64,000 nt of DNA from CAVZTA01 sp963778025 (GTDB taxonomy: Bacteria; Chloroflexota; Limnocylindria; Limnocylindrales; CSP1-4): NCBI GenBank assembly GCA_963778025.1, contig CAVZTA010000006.1, positions 124,001 through 188,000 on the forward strand, written 5' to 3'. The notes under the pieces are model-generated. The model was not told the DNA's origin. It saw nothing but the letters and a program-made list of their open reading frames with translations, and did no database searches. Positions within the stretch are counted from its first letter, which is position 1. The number at the start of each line of letters is the position of its first letter. Below, piece after piece: positions 55,988-64,000 of this stretch. The position numbers and the translations under genes were made by a program.

Positions 55988-56791
55988 GTGGACGGCCCTT
56001 CCGCTTCGCCGACCGGCGCGTCATCGCCTGCTTCCGCGGCGCCTCCCGCCCGGCCCGTCGAGGCCGTCCAGCGGTGGCGTCTGACGGTGCGGCGCGATGC
56101 CGGCGCACCGGTGGTCGGACAACGCGAGCAGCAGCTCGCCTGGGAGGCCGCCGTGCTCGAGTCGGGGCTGCCCGTGGCGCTGGGCGACGGGGAGATCGCC
56201 TCGACCGCGGGTGGTGTCCGGAGCGCCGCTGACCCAGGGGATGGCATCGGACGGCGAGCTCTACGAGGTGTTCCTGACGCGGCGTTGTCCGATCTGGCAG
56301 GTGCGCGAGGCGCTGGCGGTGAACCTCCCCGAGGGTCATGCGCTGCTCGACCTGGAGGACGTCTGGCTGGGCGAGGCGCCGCTTCCCGGGCGGGTCATCG
56401 GGGCGGTGTACGAGGCGCTGATCGCCGGGCCTGGATCGTCTCCAGGGACGGGCTCGCGCGAGCGATCGACGAGCTCCTGGCCGCACGGACCCTGCCCCGC
56501 GAGCGCGTGAAGGGCGATCGGCGCGTGGCCTACGACCTGCGTCCGTTCGTCGACGAGCTGGCGTCGATACCTGCTGACGCGAGCGACCGCGTCCGGCTGG
56601 CGATGCGGCTCCGGCACGACCCGGAGAAGGGGATCGGGCGGCCCGACGAGGTCCTTGCCGAGCTCGCCGACCGGGCCGGAGCCATCGAGACGGTCGAGAT
56701 CCGGCGCACGGCGCTCGTGCTCGCTGCGCCGAAGGGCGTCGAGCGGGCGGCCGCGCCGCCGCCGTTTCGAGCCGCGCGCCGGGGTCGCTGA
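55988..56791 (+). CDS. DUF2344 (TIGR03936-type) radical-SAM-linked protein (frameshifted twice)
   Basis: About 267 residues after correction. Segment 1 (RWRLTVRRDAGAPVVGQREQ, LAWEAAVLESGLPVALGDG) is in one frame. Segment 2 (GAPLTQGMASDGELYEVFLT, CPIWQVREALAVNLPEGHAL, LDLEDVWLGEAPL) is in the next, after a surplus G in the GGGG at 56189-56192. Segment 3 (WIVSRDGLARAIDELLAA, VAYDLRPFVDELASI) returns to the first frame after a missing base near 56425. It is usually next to a radical SAM protein and rplU; here the radical SAM gene is not adjacent. Confidence 0.75.
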   Translation: MDGPSASPTGASSPASAAPPARPVEAVQRWRLTVRRDAGAPVVGQREQQLAWEAAVLESGLPVALGDGEIASTAGGVRSAADPGDGIGRRALRGVPDAALSDLAGARGAGGEPPRGSCAARPGGRLAGRGAASRAGHRGGVRGADRRAWIVSRDGLARAIDELLAARTLPRERVKGDRRVAYDLRPFVDELASIPADASDRVRLAMRLRHDPEKGIGRPDEVLAELADRAGAIETVEIRRTALVLAAPKGVERAAAPPPFRAARRGR

Positions 56792-56807
56792 TCGGCGGGG
56801 TCCCGGT

Positions 56808-57239
56808 TCAGGCGGCGGCCGTCGCCTCCGCGAGACGCCCCAGGAAGTACTGCCAGCCTTCGTCGTGCCCCTGGCGGCTCGCGTCGTCCAGGCCGGAGTG
56901 GCGGAGTCGGAGTCGGGTCCCGCCCGCATCCGGCTGGAGCGTCACCTCGACGGTGCTCCCGCCGGGCTGGATGGGATCGTCGGGGTTCTCCCAGCCCCAC
57001 GTGAACACGAGGCGGCGCGGTGGATCCGCCTCCAGGACGTGCCCGCTGGCGACGTCCCCCTGGCCGTAGTCGAGCCGGAAGACACCACCGGCACGCGGTT
57101 CCAGGGTCGCGATCCTGCCCATCCAGCGGACCAGGTGGTCCGGATCGGTCCAGAAGCGCCAGACCGTCTCGGGCGTGGCGGCGATGTGGCGGTCGTACTC
57201 GAGCGCGTCAGCGGTCACGGCGTCGGTGGGCGTGGGCAT
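56808..57239 (-). CDS. SRPBCC/AHSA1-domain protein
   Basis: The protein has 143 residues. AHSA1 signatures are ATPETVWRFWTDPDHLVRWM, GHVLEADPPRRLVFTWGWE, TVEVTLQPDAGGTRLRLRHS and GWQYFLGRLAEA. It binds a hydrophobic ligand in a START-like cavity. It overlaps the end of the ArsR gene by 32 nt, a widespread arrangement in which the regulator controls the SRPBCC protein. Confidence 0.9.
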   Translation of the reverse strand: MPTPTDAVTADALEYDRHIAATPETVWRFWTDPDHLVRWMGRIATLEPRAGGVFRLDYGQGDVASGHVLEADPPRRLVFTWGWENPDDPIQPGGSTVEVTLQPDAGGTRLRLRHSGLDDASRQGHDEGWQYFLGRLAEATAAA

Positions 57240-57552
57240 CGTGGTCGATCTCCCGTTGCGCCGCCTCCGCGGCGGCCTGCAGGTCGGTGAGGCGGTGCGT
57301 CCAGAACGTGTCGAGCCACTCCCGCACGTCGTGGAGGCCTTCCGGGCGGGCGCGATAGAAGCGGCGCGTGCCGTCGCGACGCTCGGTCACGAGGCCGGCC
57401 GCGCGAAGGACGGCGAGGTGCTGGCTGATCGCCGGCCGGGTGACCTCGAACCGGGCCGCGATCGCGCCGGCGGGCTGCTCGCCATCGGCGAGGAGCGTGA
57501 GGATCTCGCGGCGGCGGGGCTCGGCGATGGCGTGGAGGGCGAGGTCGATCAT
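57208..57552 (-). CDS. ArsR family transcriptional regulator
   Basis: The protein has 114 residues. The winged helix is LHAIAEPRRREILTLLADGE, FEVTRPAISQHLAVLRAAGL and RRDGTRRFYRARPEGL. The metal-binding ELCVCDL motif of ArsR/SmtB sensors is absent, as in the SRPBCC-linked subgroup. It probably represses its own operon through the palindrome at 57577-57586. Confidence 0.92.
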   Translation of the reverse strand: MIDLALHAIAEPRRREILTLLADGEQPAGAIAARFEVTRPAISQHLAVLRAAGLVTERRDGTRRFYRARPEGLHDVREWLDTFWTHRLTDLQAAAEAAQREIDHDAHAHRRRDR

Positions 57553-57563
57553 CGGTCGTTGTC

Positions 57564-57592
57564 ACGTTAGTGCACGCTTACGTAAGTGTCAA
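57564..57592 (-). promoter_or_regulatory. Promoter and candidate ArsR operator
   Basis: On the minus strand TTGACA (57592-57587) and TAACGT (57569-57564) are 17 nt apart, pointing at arsR. The spacer contains the perfect palindrome CTTACGTAAG (57577-57586), extended imperfectly on both sides. A repressor bound there would block polymerase. Confidence 0.6.
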
Positions 57593-57627
57593 CTGACGGT
57601 CGGCGCGGTGTGCGAGGATGCGCGGCG

Positions 57628-57831
57628 ATGAGCGCCGCTCGCGATCACGTCGCCGCCGACCATCCCGACCAGCCCCGATGTCCCTGGACCTACCTCGGCG
57701 CGCCGTGCGTGCTGACGAAGGGTCATCCGTCGCCGCACTGGCTGGAGGTCGAGCAGCCGATGCTCCCCGACGCCGAGAAGGCCCTCGAGCTGATGCGCCG
57801 AGCGCCCACGAGGGTCGCCGCGGACGAGTGA
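57628..57831 (+). CDS. Small protein of unknown function
   Basis: A 67-residue protein, MSAARDHVAADHPDQPRCPW followed by TYLGAPCVLTKGHPSPHWLE. The Cys, Cys, His, His arrangement (CPWTYLGAPCVLTKGHPSPH) might bind zinc. GAGG lies 11 nt before the ATG; an in-frame ATG at 57586 is an alternative. It lies upstream of rplU on the same strand. No family recognised. Confidence 0.5.
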   Translation: MSAARDHVAADHPDQPRCPWTYLGAPCVLTKGHPSPHWLEVEQPMLPDAEKALELMRRAPTRVAADE

Positions 57832-57851
57832 CCCGCGGGCACGGCCCTCGA

Positions 57852-57880
57852 TTGCGCTCCGGAGCGTCGCGACCTACACT
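57852..57880 (+). promoter_or_regulatory. Probable rplU-rpmA promoter
   Basis: TTGCGC (57852-57857) and TACACT (57875-57880) are separated by 17 nt. They lie about 90 nt upstream of rplU, which has its own GAGG five bases before the ATG. Confidence 0.5.
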
Positions 57881-57971
57881 TCCCGTTCGCGCCTGCAGCC
57901 CGCGGGCGTCATCCCATGTCCACGTCGCGGCCACCGCGTGGCCGCCGCCAGCGACGACCCCTTGAGGATCC

Positions 57972-58589
57972 ATGTACGCAGTCATCGAGACCGGCGGGAA
58001 GCAGTACCGCGTCGAGGTCGGCACAGAGCTCGAGGTCGAGCTCCTCGACGCTGAGGCCGGCTCGAACATCACCCTGGAGCGCGTCCTGCTCATCGCCGAC
58101 GGCGACGAGGCGGCGATCGGCCGCCCCGTGGTCGCCGATGCGGCCGTCGAGGCGGAGGTCCTCCGGCGCGATCGCGGCGACAAGGTCATCTCGTTCAAGT
58201 ACCGGCCCAAGGCGCGCCGCCGGGTCAAGCACGGCCATCGGCAGGAGCTGACGGTCCTCCGCATCGCCGATATCCGGTTCAACGGCAAGAGCGCCGCCGA
58301 GCAGGTGCGCAAGGCCGAGGCGGACGCGAAGAGCGAGCGCCAGCGCGTCGAGGAGGCGGCCGCCAAGCAGGCCGCCGCGGACGCCGCCCTCGCCGAGAAG
58401 CTCCAGCAGCGCGACACGAAGGCGGCCGACGAGACGCCCAAGAAGGGCCGCGCGAGCGCCAAGGCCGACGCGGGTTCGAAGAGCACGGCGGCGCCCAAGA
58501 CCTCCCGCGCGAAGACCGCCGACACCAAGAGCGACACGAAGCCCGCCACGAAGCCGGCCACCCGGTCCCGGGCCAAGAAGGACGAGTAA
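57972..58589 (+). CDS. rplU: 50S ribosomal protein L21 with long basic extension
   Basis: The protein has 205 residues, about twice the usual length. Residues 1-103 are canonical L21: MYAVIETGGKQYRVEVGTEL, FKYRPKARRRVKHGHRQELT and VLRIADI. Residues 104-205 are an Ala/Lys/Asp/Thr-rich, helical to disordered extension with repeats such as TKPATKPATRSRAKKDE. It is the first gene of rplU-rpmA. Confidence 0.95.
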   Translation: MYAVIETGGKQYRVEVGTELEVELLDAEAGSNITLERVLLIADGDEAAIGRPVVADAAVEAEVLRRDRGDKVISFKYRPKARRRVKHGHRQELTVLRIADIRFNGKSAAEQVRKAEADAKSERQRVEEAAAKQAAADAALAEKLQQRDTKAADETPKKGRASAKADAGSKSTAAPKTSRAKTADTKSDTKPATKPATRSRAKKDE

Positions 58590-58592
58590 GCC

Positions 58593-58877
58593 ATGGCACA
58601 CAAGAAAGCGGGCTCGAGCTCGAAGAACGGCCGCGACAGCGTCGGCCAGCGGCTCGGCGTCAAGCGCGGCGACGGCCAGCTGGTGTCAGCCGGCTCGATC
58701 ATCGTGCGGCAGCGCGGGATGACCTTCCAGGCGGGCGAGGGCGCGGGCCTCGGTCGCGACTACACGGTCTTCGCGACCCGCGACGGGCACGTGAAGTTCG
58801 AGCACGCGACCCGCGATCGAAAGCGCGTCCGGGTGATCCCGGTCGCGGAACCCGCTTCGGCACCGGCCGAGGCGTAG
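58593..58877 (+). CDS. rpmA: 50S ribosomal protein L27
   Basis: The protein has 94 residues. Signatures are AHKKAGSSSKNGRDSVGQRL, GVKRGDGQLVSAGSIIVRQR and VFATRDGHVKFEH. The N-terminus reaches the peptidyl transferase centre. There is no cleavable Firmicute-type N-terminal extension. It starts three bases after rplU. Confidence 0.97.
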   Translation: MAHKKAGSSSKNGRDSVGQRLGVKRGDGQLVSAGSIIVRQRGMTFQAGEGAGLGRDYTVFATRDGHVKFEHATRDRKRVRVIPVAEPASAPAEA

Positions 58878-58947
58878 CACCCAGAACCAGCGCGACGACC
58901 ACCGCCGAGCGCATGTCTCGGACGGACGGCGTCGAAGGAGCACCAGC

Positions 58948-59160
58948 GTGAAGCCGGACATCCATCCCAAGTATCAGAAGGCCACCGTCCACTGCGGCTC
59001 GTGCGGCACGGAGTTCCAGGTGGGCTCCACGCGCTCCGAGCTTCGTGTCGACGTGTGCAGCAACTGCCACCCGTTCTTCACGGGCAAGCAGACGATCATC
59101 GACACCGCCGGCCAGGTGGAGCGGTTCCAGCGCCGCCTGGAGCGTCAGGCCCGGGCCTAG
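58948..59160 (+). CDS. rpmE: 50S ribosomal protein L31 (zinc-binding form)
   Basis: The protein has 70 residues. MKPDIHPKYQKATVHCGSCG and VDVCSNCHPFFTGKQTIIDT carry the zinc-ligand cysteines of the C+ form. The start is a GTG with GGAG nearby. A hairpin terminator follows 31 nt after its stop. Confidence 0.97.
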   Translation: MKPDIHPKYQKATVHCGSCGTEFQVGSTRSELRVDVCSNCHPFFTGKQTIIDTAGQVERFQRRLERQARA

Positions 59161-59190
59161 GTCCGATCCTCGATCCTCGTCTTCGGCAGC

Positions 59191-59213
59191 GGCCGGCGGG
59201 TCATCCGCCGGCC
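59191..59213 (+). terminator. Terminator after rpmE
   Basis: GGCCGGCGG and CCGCCGGCC form a perfect 9-bp stem with a 5-nt loop, followed by GTTTCG. It ends the ribosomal-protein transcript. Confidence 0.7.
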
Positions 59214-59401
59214 GTTTCGATTCCCGCGCCCGTGCCGGGCTCGCGCCACGGTCGCTCGACGTTGCCGCGGAATCGCCGGCGGCGCGTGACCAATGCTCAC
59301 CTGGGTGACGTCTGACACGAACGGGCGGAGGTCGCCACGCGTGCTGCCCCGGGACCATCGGCCGGGAGGGGCGGTCGGCCTCGCGCGGTAGACTCGGCGC
59401 G

Positions 59402-60418
59402 ATGGCCAGGTTCACCTATGGCGGTCAGGCGCTCATCGAGGGCGTGCTGATGCGGGGTCGGGACGCGATCGCGGTCGCGCTGCGCGCCCCGGACGGACGC
59501 ATCGTCTGGGCCAACGAGCGACTCGACAGCGGCTTCCACGGGACCCGCTGGTCGAAGCTGCCGGGCCTGCGGGGCCTGGTCGTCCTGTACGAGACGTTGG
59601 TCGTCGGCACGCGCTGGCTCGTCCGCAGCGCGAGCGTGCAGGCGGAGGAGGACGGCGTCGAGCTGGGCAAGGGCCCCGTCGCGCTGATGCTCGGGCTGAC
59701 GCTCCTCGCCGGTGTCGGCTTCTTCTTCCTGCTCCCGCTGTTCATCGCCAGCGTCACGACCAGCAACGTCGAGAACGGGCTGGTCCAGCACCTGGTCGAG
59801 GGCCTCATCCGGGTCGCGCTGTTCCTGGGCTACCTGGTGCTCATCGCGCAGGCGCCGGACGTCAGGCGGGTGTTCCAGTACCACGGCGCCGAGCACATGA
59901 CGATCCACGCGCTGGAGCACGACGAGCCGCTCGTCCCGAGCGCGATCCGCAAGTACCCCACGGCCCATCCGCGCTGCGGCACGGAGTTCCTGGTCGTGGT
60001 CATCGCGCTCTCGATCATCATGTTCAGCCTGGTCGGCCGGCAGCCGCCGCTCGTGATGATCGCGTCGCGCATCCTGCTCATCCCGGTCATCGCAGCGCTC
60101 GGCTATGAGCTCCTGCGATGGGGATCACGCCATCGCGGCAACCCGGTCGTGCGCGTGATCATGTGGCCCGGGATCCTGGTCCAGAAGATCACCACCCGCC
60201 AGCCGACCGACGACATGATCGAGGTCGCGATCGTCGCGATGGAGGAGGCCCTGCGGGCCGACGGCGAGACGCTGCCCGTGAGCACCGTTCCGCTCCAGCG
60301 CGACCCGATGGTCCTGGGCGGCGAGCGCGTCGGTGACCCGGAGACGTCGCCGGGACAGCCACGGCGCGAGGAAGCCGCCACGCCCGTGACCCTCGACCCG
60401 CCCGTCCCGGGCGCCTGA
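59402..60418 (+). CDS. DUF1385 family membrane protein
   Basis: The protein has 338 residues. The family signature is YGGQALIEGVLMRGRDAIAV. Helices include ALMLGLTLLAGVGFFFLLPL and VALFLGYLVLIAQ. FQYHGAEHMTIHALEHDEPL and HPRCGTEFLVVV carry a conserved His/Glu/Cys set that looks like a metal site. Function is unknown; in many Firmicutes and Chloroflexi it neighbours rpmE and prfA, as here. Confidence 0.92.
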   Translation: MARFTYGGQALIEGVLMRGRDAIAVALRAPDGRIVWANERLDSGFHGTRWSKLPGLRGLVVLYETLVVGTRWLVRSASVQAEEDGVELGKGPVALMLGLTLLAGVGFFFLLPLFIASVTTSNVENGLVQHLVEGLIRVALFLGYLVLIAQAPDVRRVFQYHGAEHMTIHALEHDEPLVPSAIRKYPTAHPRCGTEFLVVVIALSIIMFSLVGRQPPLVMIASRILLIPVIAALGYELLRWGSRHRGNPVVRVIMWPGILVQKITTRQPTDDMIEVAIVAMEEALRADGETLPVSTVPLQRDPMVLGGERVGDPETSPGQPRREEAATPVTLDPPVPGA

Positions 60419-60434
60419 CCCGCCGCGCGAAGGG

Positions 60435-61565
60435 ATGGTCTCGCCGTCCGACCTCGACGCCAAGCTCGCCGACGTCGCCCGCCAATACGACGCGGTGCAG
60501 GCCGAGCTGGCGCGCCCGGAGGTCACCTCGGACCTGGGGCACCTCCGCCGGCTGGGGCAGGAGCTGGCGCGACTCCAGCCGGTCGTCGAGGCGTACCGCG
60601 CGCTGACCGCGATCCGGGAGGAGCTGTCCGGCGCCCGCCAGCTGCGCGACGGGGAGACCGACGAGGAGCTCCGCTCGATGGCGCGCGAGGAGATCGACCG
60701 CCTCGAGGCGCGCGAGATCGAGCTCACCGAGGACCTCAAGGTGCTCCTGCTCCCGCGCGACCCCAACGACGACCGCGACGTGATCCTCGAGGTGCGTGCC
60801 GGGACCGGTGGCGAGGAGGCGGCGCTCTTCGCGAGCGAGCTGCTCCGGATGTACCTGCGCTACGCCGACGCCCATCGCTTCAGCGCGGACGTGATGACGC
60901 TCAACGAGACCGGCATCGGCGGCATCAAGGAGGCGATCGTCGAGATCGCCGGCGACGGCGCGTACAGCCGTCTCAAGTTCGAGAGCGGGCCGCATCGCGT
61001 CCAGCGCGTCCCGGCGACCGAGAGCTCCGGTCGGATCCACACGAGCACGGCGACGGTCATCGTGATGCCCGAGGCCGAGGAGATCGACATCCCGATCGAC
61101 GAGGACAAGGACCTCCGGATCGACGTGAAGCGGAGCTCGGGGCCGGGTGGCCAGTCGGTCAACACCACCGACTCCGCCGTGCGGATCACCCACCTGCCGA
61201 CCGGTCTCGTGGTCGAGATCCAGGACGAGAAGAGCCAGCACAAGAACAAGGCCAAGGCGCTCTCGGTGCTGCGTAGTCGCCTGTTCGATATGGAACTCAC
61301 GAAGCGACGCGAGCGCGAAAGCGCCGAGCGCAAGGGCATGGTGGGCTCCGGTGACCGCTCCGAGAAGATCCGGACCTACAACTTCCCGCAGGACCGCGTC
61401 ACCGATCACCGCATCGGCCTGACCGTCCACGACCTGCCGGGGGTGCTCGAGGGTCGACTCGACCCCCTCATCGACGCGCTGATGATGCGCGACCAGGCCG
61501 ACCGGCTGGCAGCCGTGACGGAGGCGACCGATGGCGACCGGACGAACGATGTCGACGACGACTGA
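60435..61565 (+). CDS. prfA: Peptide chain release factor 1
   Basis: The protein has 376 residues. It reads UAA/UAG. The GGQ region is RSSGPGGQSVNTTDSAVRIT, and upstream markers are RAGTGGEEAALFASELLRMY and PHRVQRVPATESSGRIHTST, with PAT at the PxT site. It is followed by a debranching-enzyme gene overlapping by 35 nt and then prmC, whose product methylates the GGQ glutamine. Confidence 0.96.
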   Translation: MVSPSDLDAKLADVARQYDAVQAELARPEVTSDLGHLRRLGQELARLQPVVEAYRALTAIREELSGARQLRDGETDEELRSMAREEIDRLEAREIELTEDLKVLLLPRDPNDDRDVILEVRAGTGGEEAALFASELLRMYLRYADAHRFSADVMTLNETGIGGIKEAIVEIAGDGAYSRLKFESGPHRVQRVPATESSGRIHTSTATVIVMPEAEEIDIPIDEDKDLRIDVKRSSGPGGQSVNTTDSAVRITHLPTGLVVEIQDEKSQHKNKAKALSVLRSRLFDMELTKRRERESAERKGMVGSGDRSEKIRTYNFPQDRVTDHRIGLTVHDLPGVLEGRLDPLIDALMMRDQADRLAAVTEATDGDRTNDVDDD

Positions 61566-63786
61566 CGCGATCCGCTGGATCGAGGCGTCGCCGCGGCCGA
61601 TCGAGAAGGCCACCGATCTCGGCAACGTCCAGGTCCTGAAGCACTCGAACCTGTATCTGCTCACCGACCAGTTCGGTGACATCCACCCGGATGGCCGCGG
61701 CCTCGGCCTCTACGACGGCGACACCCGCCGGCTCTCGTGCGCGATCCTCCGCGTCAGCGGCCAGCGCCCGGTGCTGCTCCAGGCGTCCACCGGCTCGAAC
61801 TACCGCGGGACCATCCAGCTGACCAACCCGCGGCTCGAGCGGAACCTGCGCGACAAGGTCCACCCGGAGGAGTCGCTGGCCAGCCAGAAGTTGGGCATCG
61901 CGCGCCGGCGGACGCTCGCGGCGGCCGGACTCGAGGAGCGGCTCCGGCTCGTGAACTACTCGGAGGTGCCCGAGACGGTCGAGCTGGAGCTGGAGTTCTC
62001 CAACGACGCAGCCGACATCTTCGAGGTGCGTGGCTGGACGCGCGCGCAGCGCGGCACCTACCCGCCCATCGCGATCCGCGACGACCGGATCACGTTCCGC
62101 TACGACGGCCTGGATGGCGTCCGGCGGTACACCTACCTCGCCTTCTCCGAGCGGGCGGAGTCGCTGGGCGGGAACGACCAACCGACCCGCGACTCCGGCG
62201 AGGTGATGGGGGCGTGGCGCTGGACGCTGGAGCCCGGCGGCTCGGCGGATCTCCGATGGGTGCTCTGGACAGGGGAGGGGCCGGTCGGTGACGACGGGGA
62301 CCGCCTGTTCCCCGATCCGCCGCACGTCTCGGGTGACGAGGCCGGCGCCTCGTACCACGCGTGGCACCGCGGGATCGCGGAGACGCGCACGGACAACGAG
62401 CTGTTCAACATCGCGCTCCAGCGGAGCGCCGCCGACCTGCGGCTGCTGGTCAACGACGGACCCGGGCCCAGCGAGCGCTACATCGCGGCCGGCGTGCCCT
62501 GGTTCACGACCCTGTTCGGCCGGGATTCGCTCATCGCGTCGTTCCAGGCGCTCGCGTTCCGGCCGCAGATGGCGATCGAGACGCTGGAGGTGCTCGCGTC
62601 CCTCCAGGCGACGCGCGAGGACCCGGATCGGGACGCGGAGCCGGGCAAGATCCTGCACGAGCTCCGGACGGGCGAGATGTCCCGGGCGCACGAGATCCCG
62701 CACACGCCGTACTACGGCTCGGTCGACTCGACGCCGCTGTTCCTCATCGTGGTCGGCGCCACGGTCGACTGGACCGGCGACCTCGCCCTGGCCGACCGGT
62801 TCTGGCCGCACGTGCTGGCCGGGCTCGAGTGGATCGACCGCTGGGGCGATCGGGATGGCGACGGGTTCGTCGAGTACCAGCGGCGGAGTCCGCACGGCCT
62901 GGTGAACCAGGGCTGGAAGGACTCGCACGACGCGATCCGCGACCGGCACGGCACCGAGGTCGTGGGACCGGTCGCGCTCGCCGAGGTGCAGGGCTACGTG
63001 TTCGATGCCAAGCGGCGGATCGCCGCGCTGGCGCGGCTTCGCGGCGAGGATGAGCTCGCGACCCGCCTGGACAACGAGGCCGAGCAGCTGCGCCAGCGGT
63101 TCGAGGACGCGTTCTGGGTCGAGGACCAGGGCTTCTATGCGATGGCGCTCGACGGGGAGAAGCGGCCCGCCGACGCGATCGGGTCGAATGCGGGGCAGTG
63201 CCTGTGGTCCGGCATCGTGTCGCGCGACCGGGCGAGGAAGGTCGTGGAGCGGCTGCTGTCGCCGGAGCTGTTCTCGGGCTGGGGGATCCGCACGTACGCC
63301 CAGGGCCAGCCGGGCTACAACCCGATCGGCTATCACACGGGCACGGTCTGGCCCCACGACACGTCGCTCATCGCCGCCGGCCTCAAGCGCTACGGCTTCC
63401 ATGACGAGGCGAACCGGCTGGTGGGTCGGGTGTTCGAGGCGGCCCAGCACTTCGAGGACTTCCGGTTGCCCGAGCTGTTCTGCGGCTTCGACCGCGAGGT
63501 CTCGCCGATCCCCGTGCCGTACCCGGTGGCGTGCTCGCCGCAGGCGTGGGCGGCCGGGGCGACGTTCCTGTTCCTCGAGACGATGCTGGGGCTGCGCGCG
63601 CATGCCGATCGGCGCGAGCTCGAGCTCTACCGGCCGATCCTTCCCGACTGGCTGGGCAAGGTGACGCTCACGAACCTGCGCGTGGGCGATGCGACGGTCG
63701 ACCTGCTGTTCCATCGCTGGCGCGGGACGACGTCCGCGGAGGTCCTCCGCAAGTCCGGCGACCTCGACGTCACCATCCGGCTCTGA
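61531..63786 (+). CDS. Amylo-alpha-1,6-glucosidase/glycogen debranching-type enzyme
   Basis: The protein has 751 residues. The N-terminal beta-sandwich (about 30-260: HSNLYLLTDQFGDIHPDG, GLYDGDTRRLSCAIL) is followed by an (alpha/alpha)6 barrel: GVPWFTTLFGRDSLIASFQA, NQGWKDSHDAIRD, NAGQCLWSGIVSRDRARKVV and YHTGTVWPHDTSLIAAGLKR. It probably removes alpha-1,6 branches or acts on related oligosaccharides. The ATG at 61531 has GGAGG six bases upstream and overlaps prfA by 35 nt; ATG 61549 is the alternative. Confidence 0.9.
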   Translation: MATGRTMSTTTDAIRWIEASPRPIEKATDLGNVQVLKHSNLYLLTDQFGDIHPDGRGLGLYDGDTRRLSCAILRVSGQRPVLLQASTGSNYRGTIQLTNPRLERNLRDKVHPEESLASQKLGIARRRTLAAAGLEERLRLVNYSEVPETVELELEFSNDAADIFEVRGWTRAQRGTYPPIAIRDDRITFRYDGLDGVRRYTYLAFSERAESLGGNDQPTRDSGEVMGAWRWTLEPGGSADLRWVLWTGEGPVGDDGDRLFPDPPHVSGDEAGASYHAWHRGIAETRTDNELFNIALQRSAADLRLLVNDGPGPSERYIAAGVPWFTTLFGRDSLIASFQALAFRPQMAIETLEVLASLQATREDPDRDAEPGKILHELRTGEMSRAHEIPHTPYYGSVDSTPLFLIVVGATVDWTGDLALADRFWPHVLAGLEWIDRWGDRDGDGFVEYQRRSPHGLVNQGWKDSHDAIRDRHGTEVVGPVALAEVQGYVFDAKRRIAALARLRGEDELATRLDNEAEQLRQRFEDAFWVEDQGFYAMALDGEKRPADAIGSNAGQCLWSGIVSRDRARKVVERLLSPELFSGWGIRTYAQGQPGYNPIGYHTGTVWPHDTSLIAAGLKRYGFHDEANRLVGRVFEAAQHFEDFRLPELFCGFDREVSPIPVPYPVACSPQAWAAGATFLFLETMLGLRAHADRRELELYRPILPDWLGKVTLTNLRVGDATVDLLFHRWRGTTSAEVLRKSGDLDVTIRL

Positions 63787-63809
63787 CGGTCGGCGAGGGG
63801 TTCGCGCGC

Positions 63810-64000
63810 GTGGCCACCGTCGGGGAGCTGCTACGGGATGCGGTCGGGCGCCTGGCGGCGTCCGGATCGAGCTCGCCGCGGCTGGACGCGGAGCTGCTGC
63901 TGGGCGATGCGGTCGGCGTGGGACGCACCGCCGTGATCGCGCACCAGGACAGCCCCGTGGGCCCGGACGCCGCCGCCTCGTTCGAGCGGGCGGTGGCGCG
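63810..64000 (+). CDS. prmC: Release factor glutamine methyltransferase PrmC (5' part)
   Basis: Only the first 63 codons are in the window: VGELLRDAVGRLAASGSSSP, then RLDAELLLGDAVGVGRTAVI. This is the N-terminal helical domain of PrmC, which binds the release factor. The methyltransferase domain lies beyond the right edge. Proximity to prfA supports the call. GTG at 63810; GAGGGG upstream. Confidence 0.85.
   Translation, partial: MATVGELLRDAVGRLAASGSSSPRLDAELLLGDAVGVGRTAVIAHQDSPVGPDAAASFERAVA

Overview
The window is a high-GC bacterial chromosome segment around the replication origin. It carries rpmH-rnpA-yidD-yidC-jag on one side of dnaA and dnaN-recF-dciA on the other, with gyrA, gyrB, parA and parB about 25-35 kb away. 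The base composition, a YidC with a lipoprotein signal and the gene mix suggest a member of the Chloroflexota (Limnocylindria-like). That placement is inference from gene content only. No rRNA or tRNA gene was found; the one structural RNA is tmRNA.

Layout. 1-7,680: a cell-envelope glycosylation block. It has a giant GT-C/PMT fusion protein cut by the left edge, another GT-C-like membrane enzyme, a DUF2723 protein and a dolichol-phosphate-mannose-synthase-like GT2. 7,700-11,335: a bifunctional nuclease, a rhomboid protease and a PP2C-like/beta-propeller membrane protein. 11,560-19,760: the origin block dciA-recF-dnaN-[oriC]-dnaA and, divergently, rpmH-rnpA-yidD-yidC-jag. 19,759-24,420: a GH13 glucosidase, a lipoprotein and a GntR/EamA pair. 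24,480-26,020: tmRNA and a decayed gene. 26,023-29,344: a divergent urease-like gene pair, convergent with a proline-racemase-family gene. 29,400-40,611: a long minus-strand run with smpB, an S41 protease, ftsX/ftsE, a GNAT protein, prfB, a Cys-rich miniprotein, a DUF218 protein and secA. 40,608-49,529: prs, gyrA, an AlkD-like protein, a thioesterase, gyrB, parB and parA. 49,600-53,806: two parS-like modules, a LAGLIDADG-like protein, mreD, PBP2 and rodA. 53,829-57,831: a J-domain protein, an AI-2E-type permease, a DUF2344 protein, an ArsR/SRPBCC pair and a small protein. 57,972-64,000: rplU-rpmA, rpmE, DUF1385, prfA, a glycogen-debranching-type enzyme and the start of prmC.

Two properties run through the window. 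First, neighbouring genes very often share a 4-nt NTGA stop/start overlap. All four NTG codons appear as the start, including two CTGA cases (recF, GH13) where no ATG, GTG or TTG start is available. Second, nine conserved genes are interrupted by single-base frameshifts, mostly one surplus C or G. This looks like a draft or metagenome-assembly artefact rather than biology; the prfB frameshift, in contrast, is the classical programmed one.

The most unusual content is a urease-like alpha subunit that keeps the nickel ligands but lacks the active-site loop segment and the flap cysteine and has no accessory genes nearby. Also notable are a two-GT-C fusion with an inserted beta-propeller, an 8-cysteine miniprotein coupled to prfB, and a duplicated parS-like module next to a solitary LAGLIDADG-type protein.
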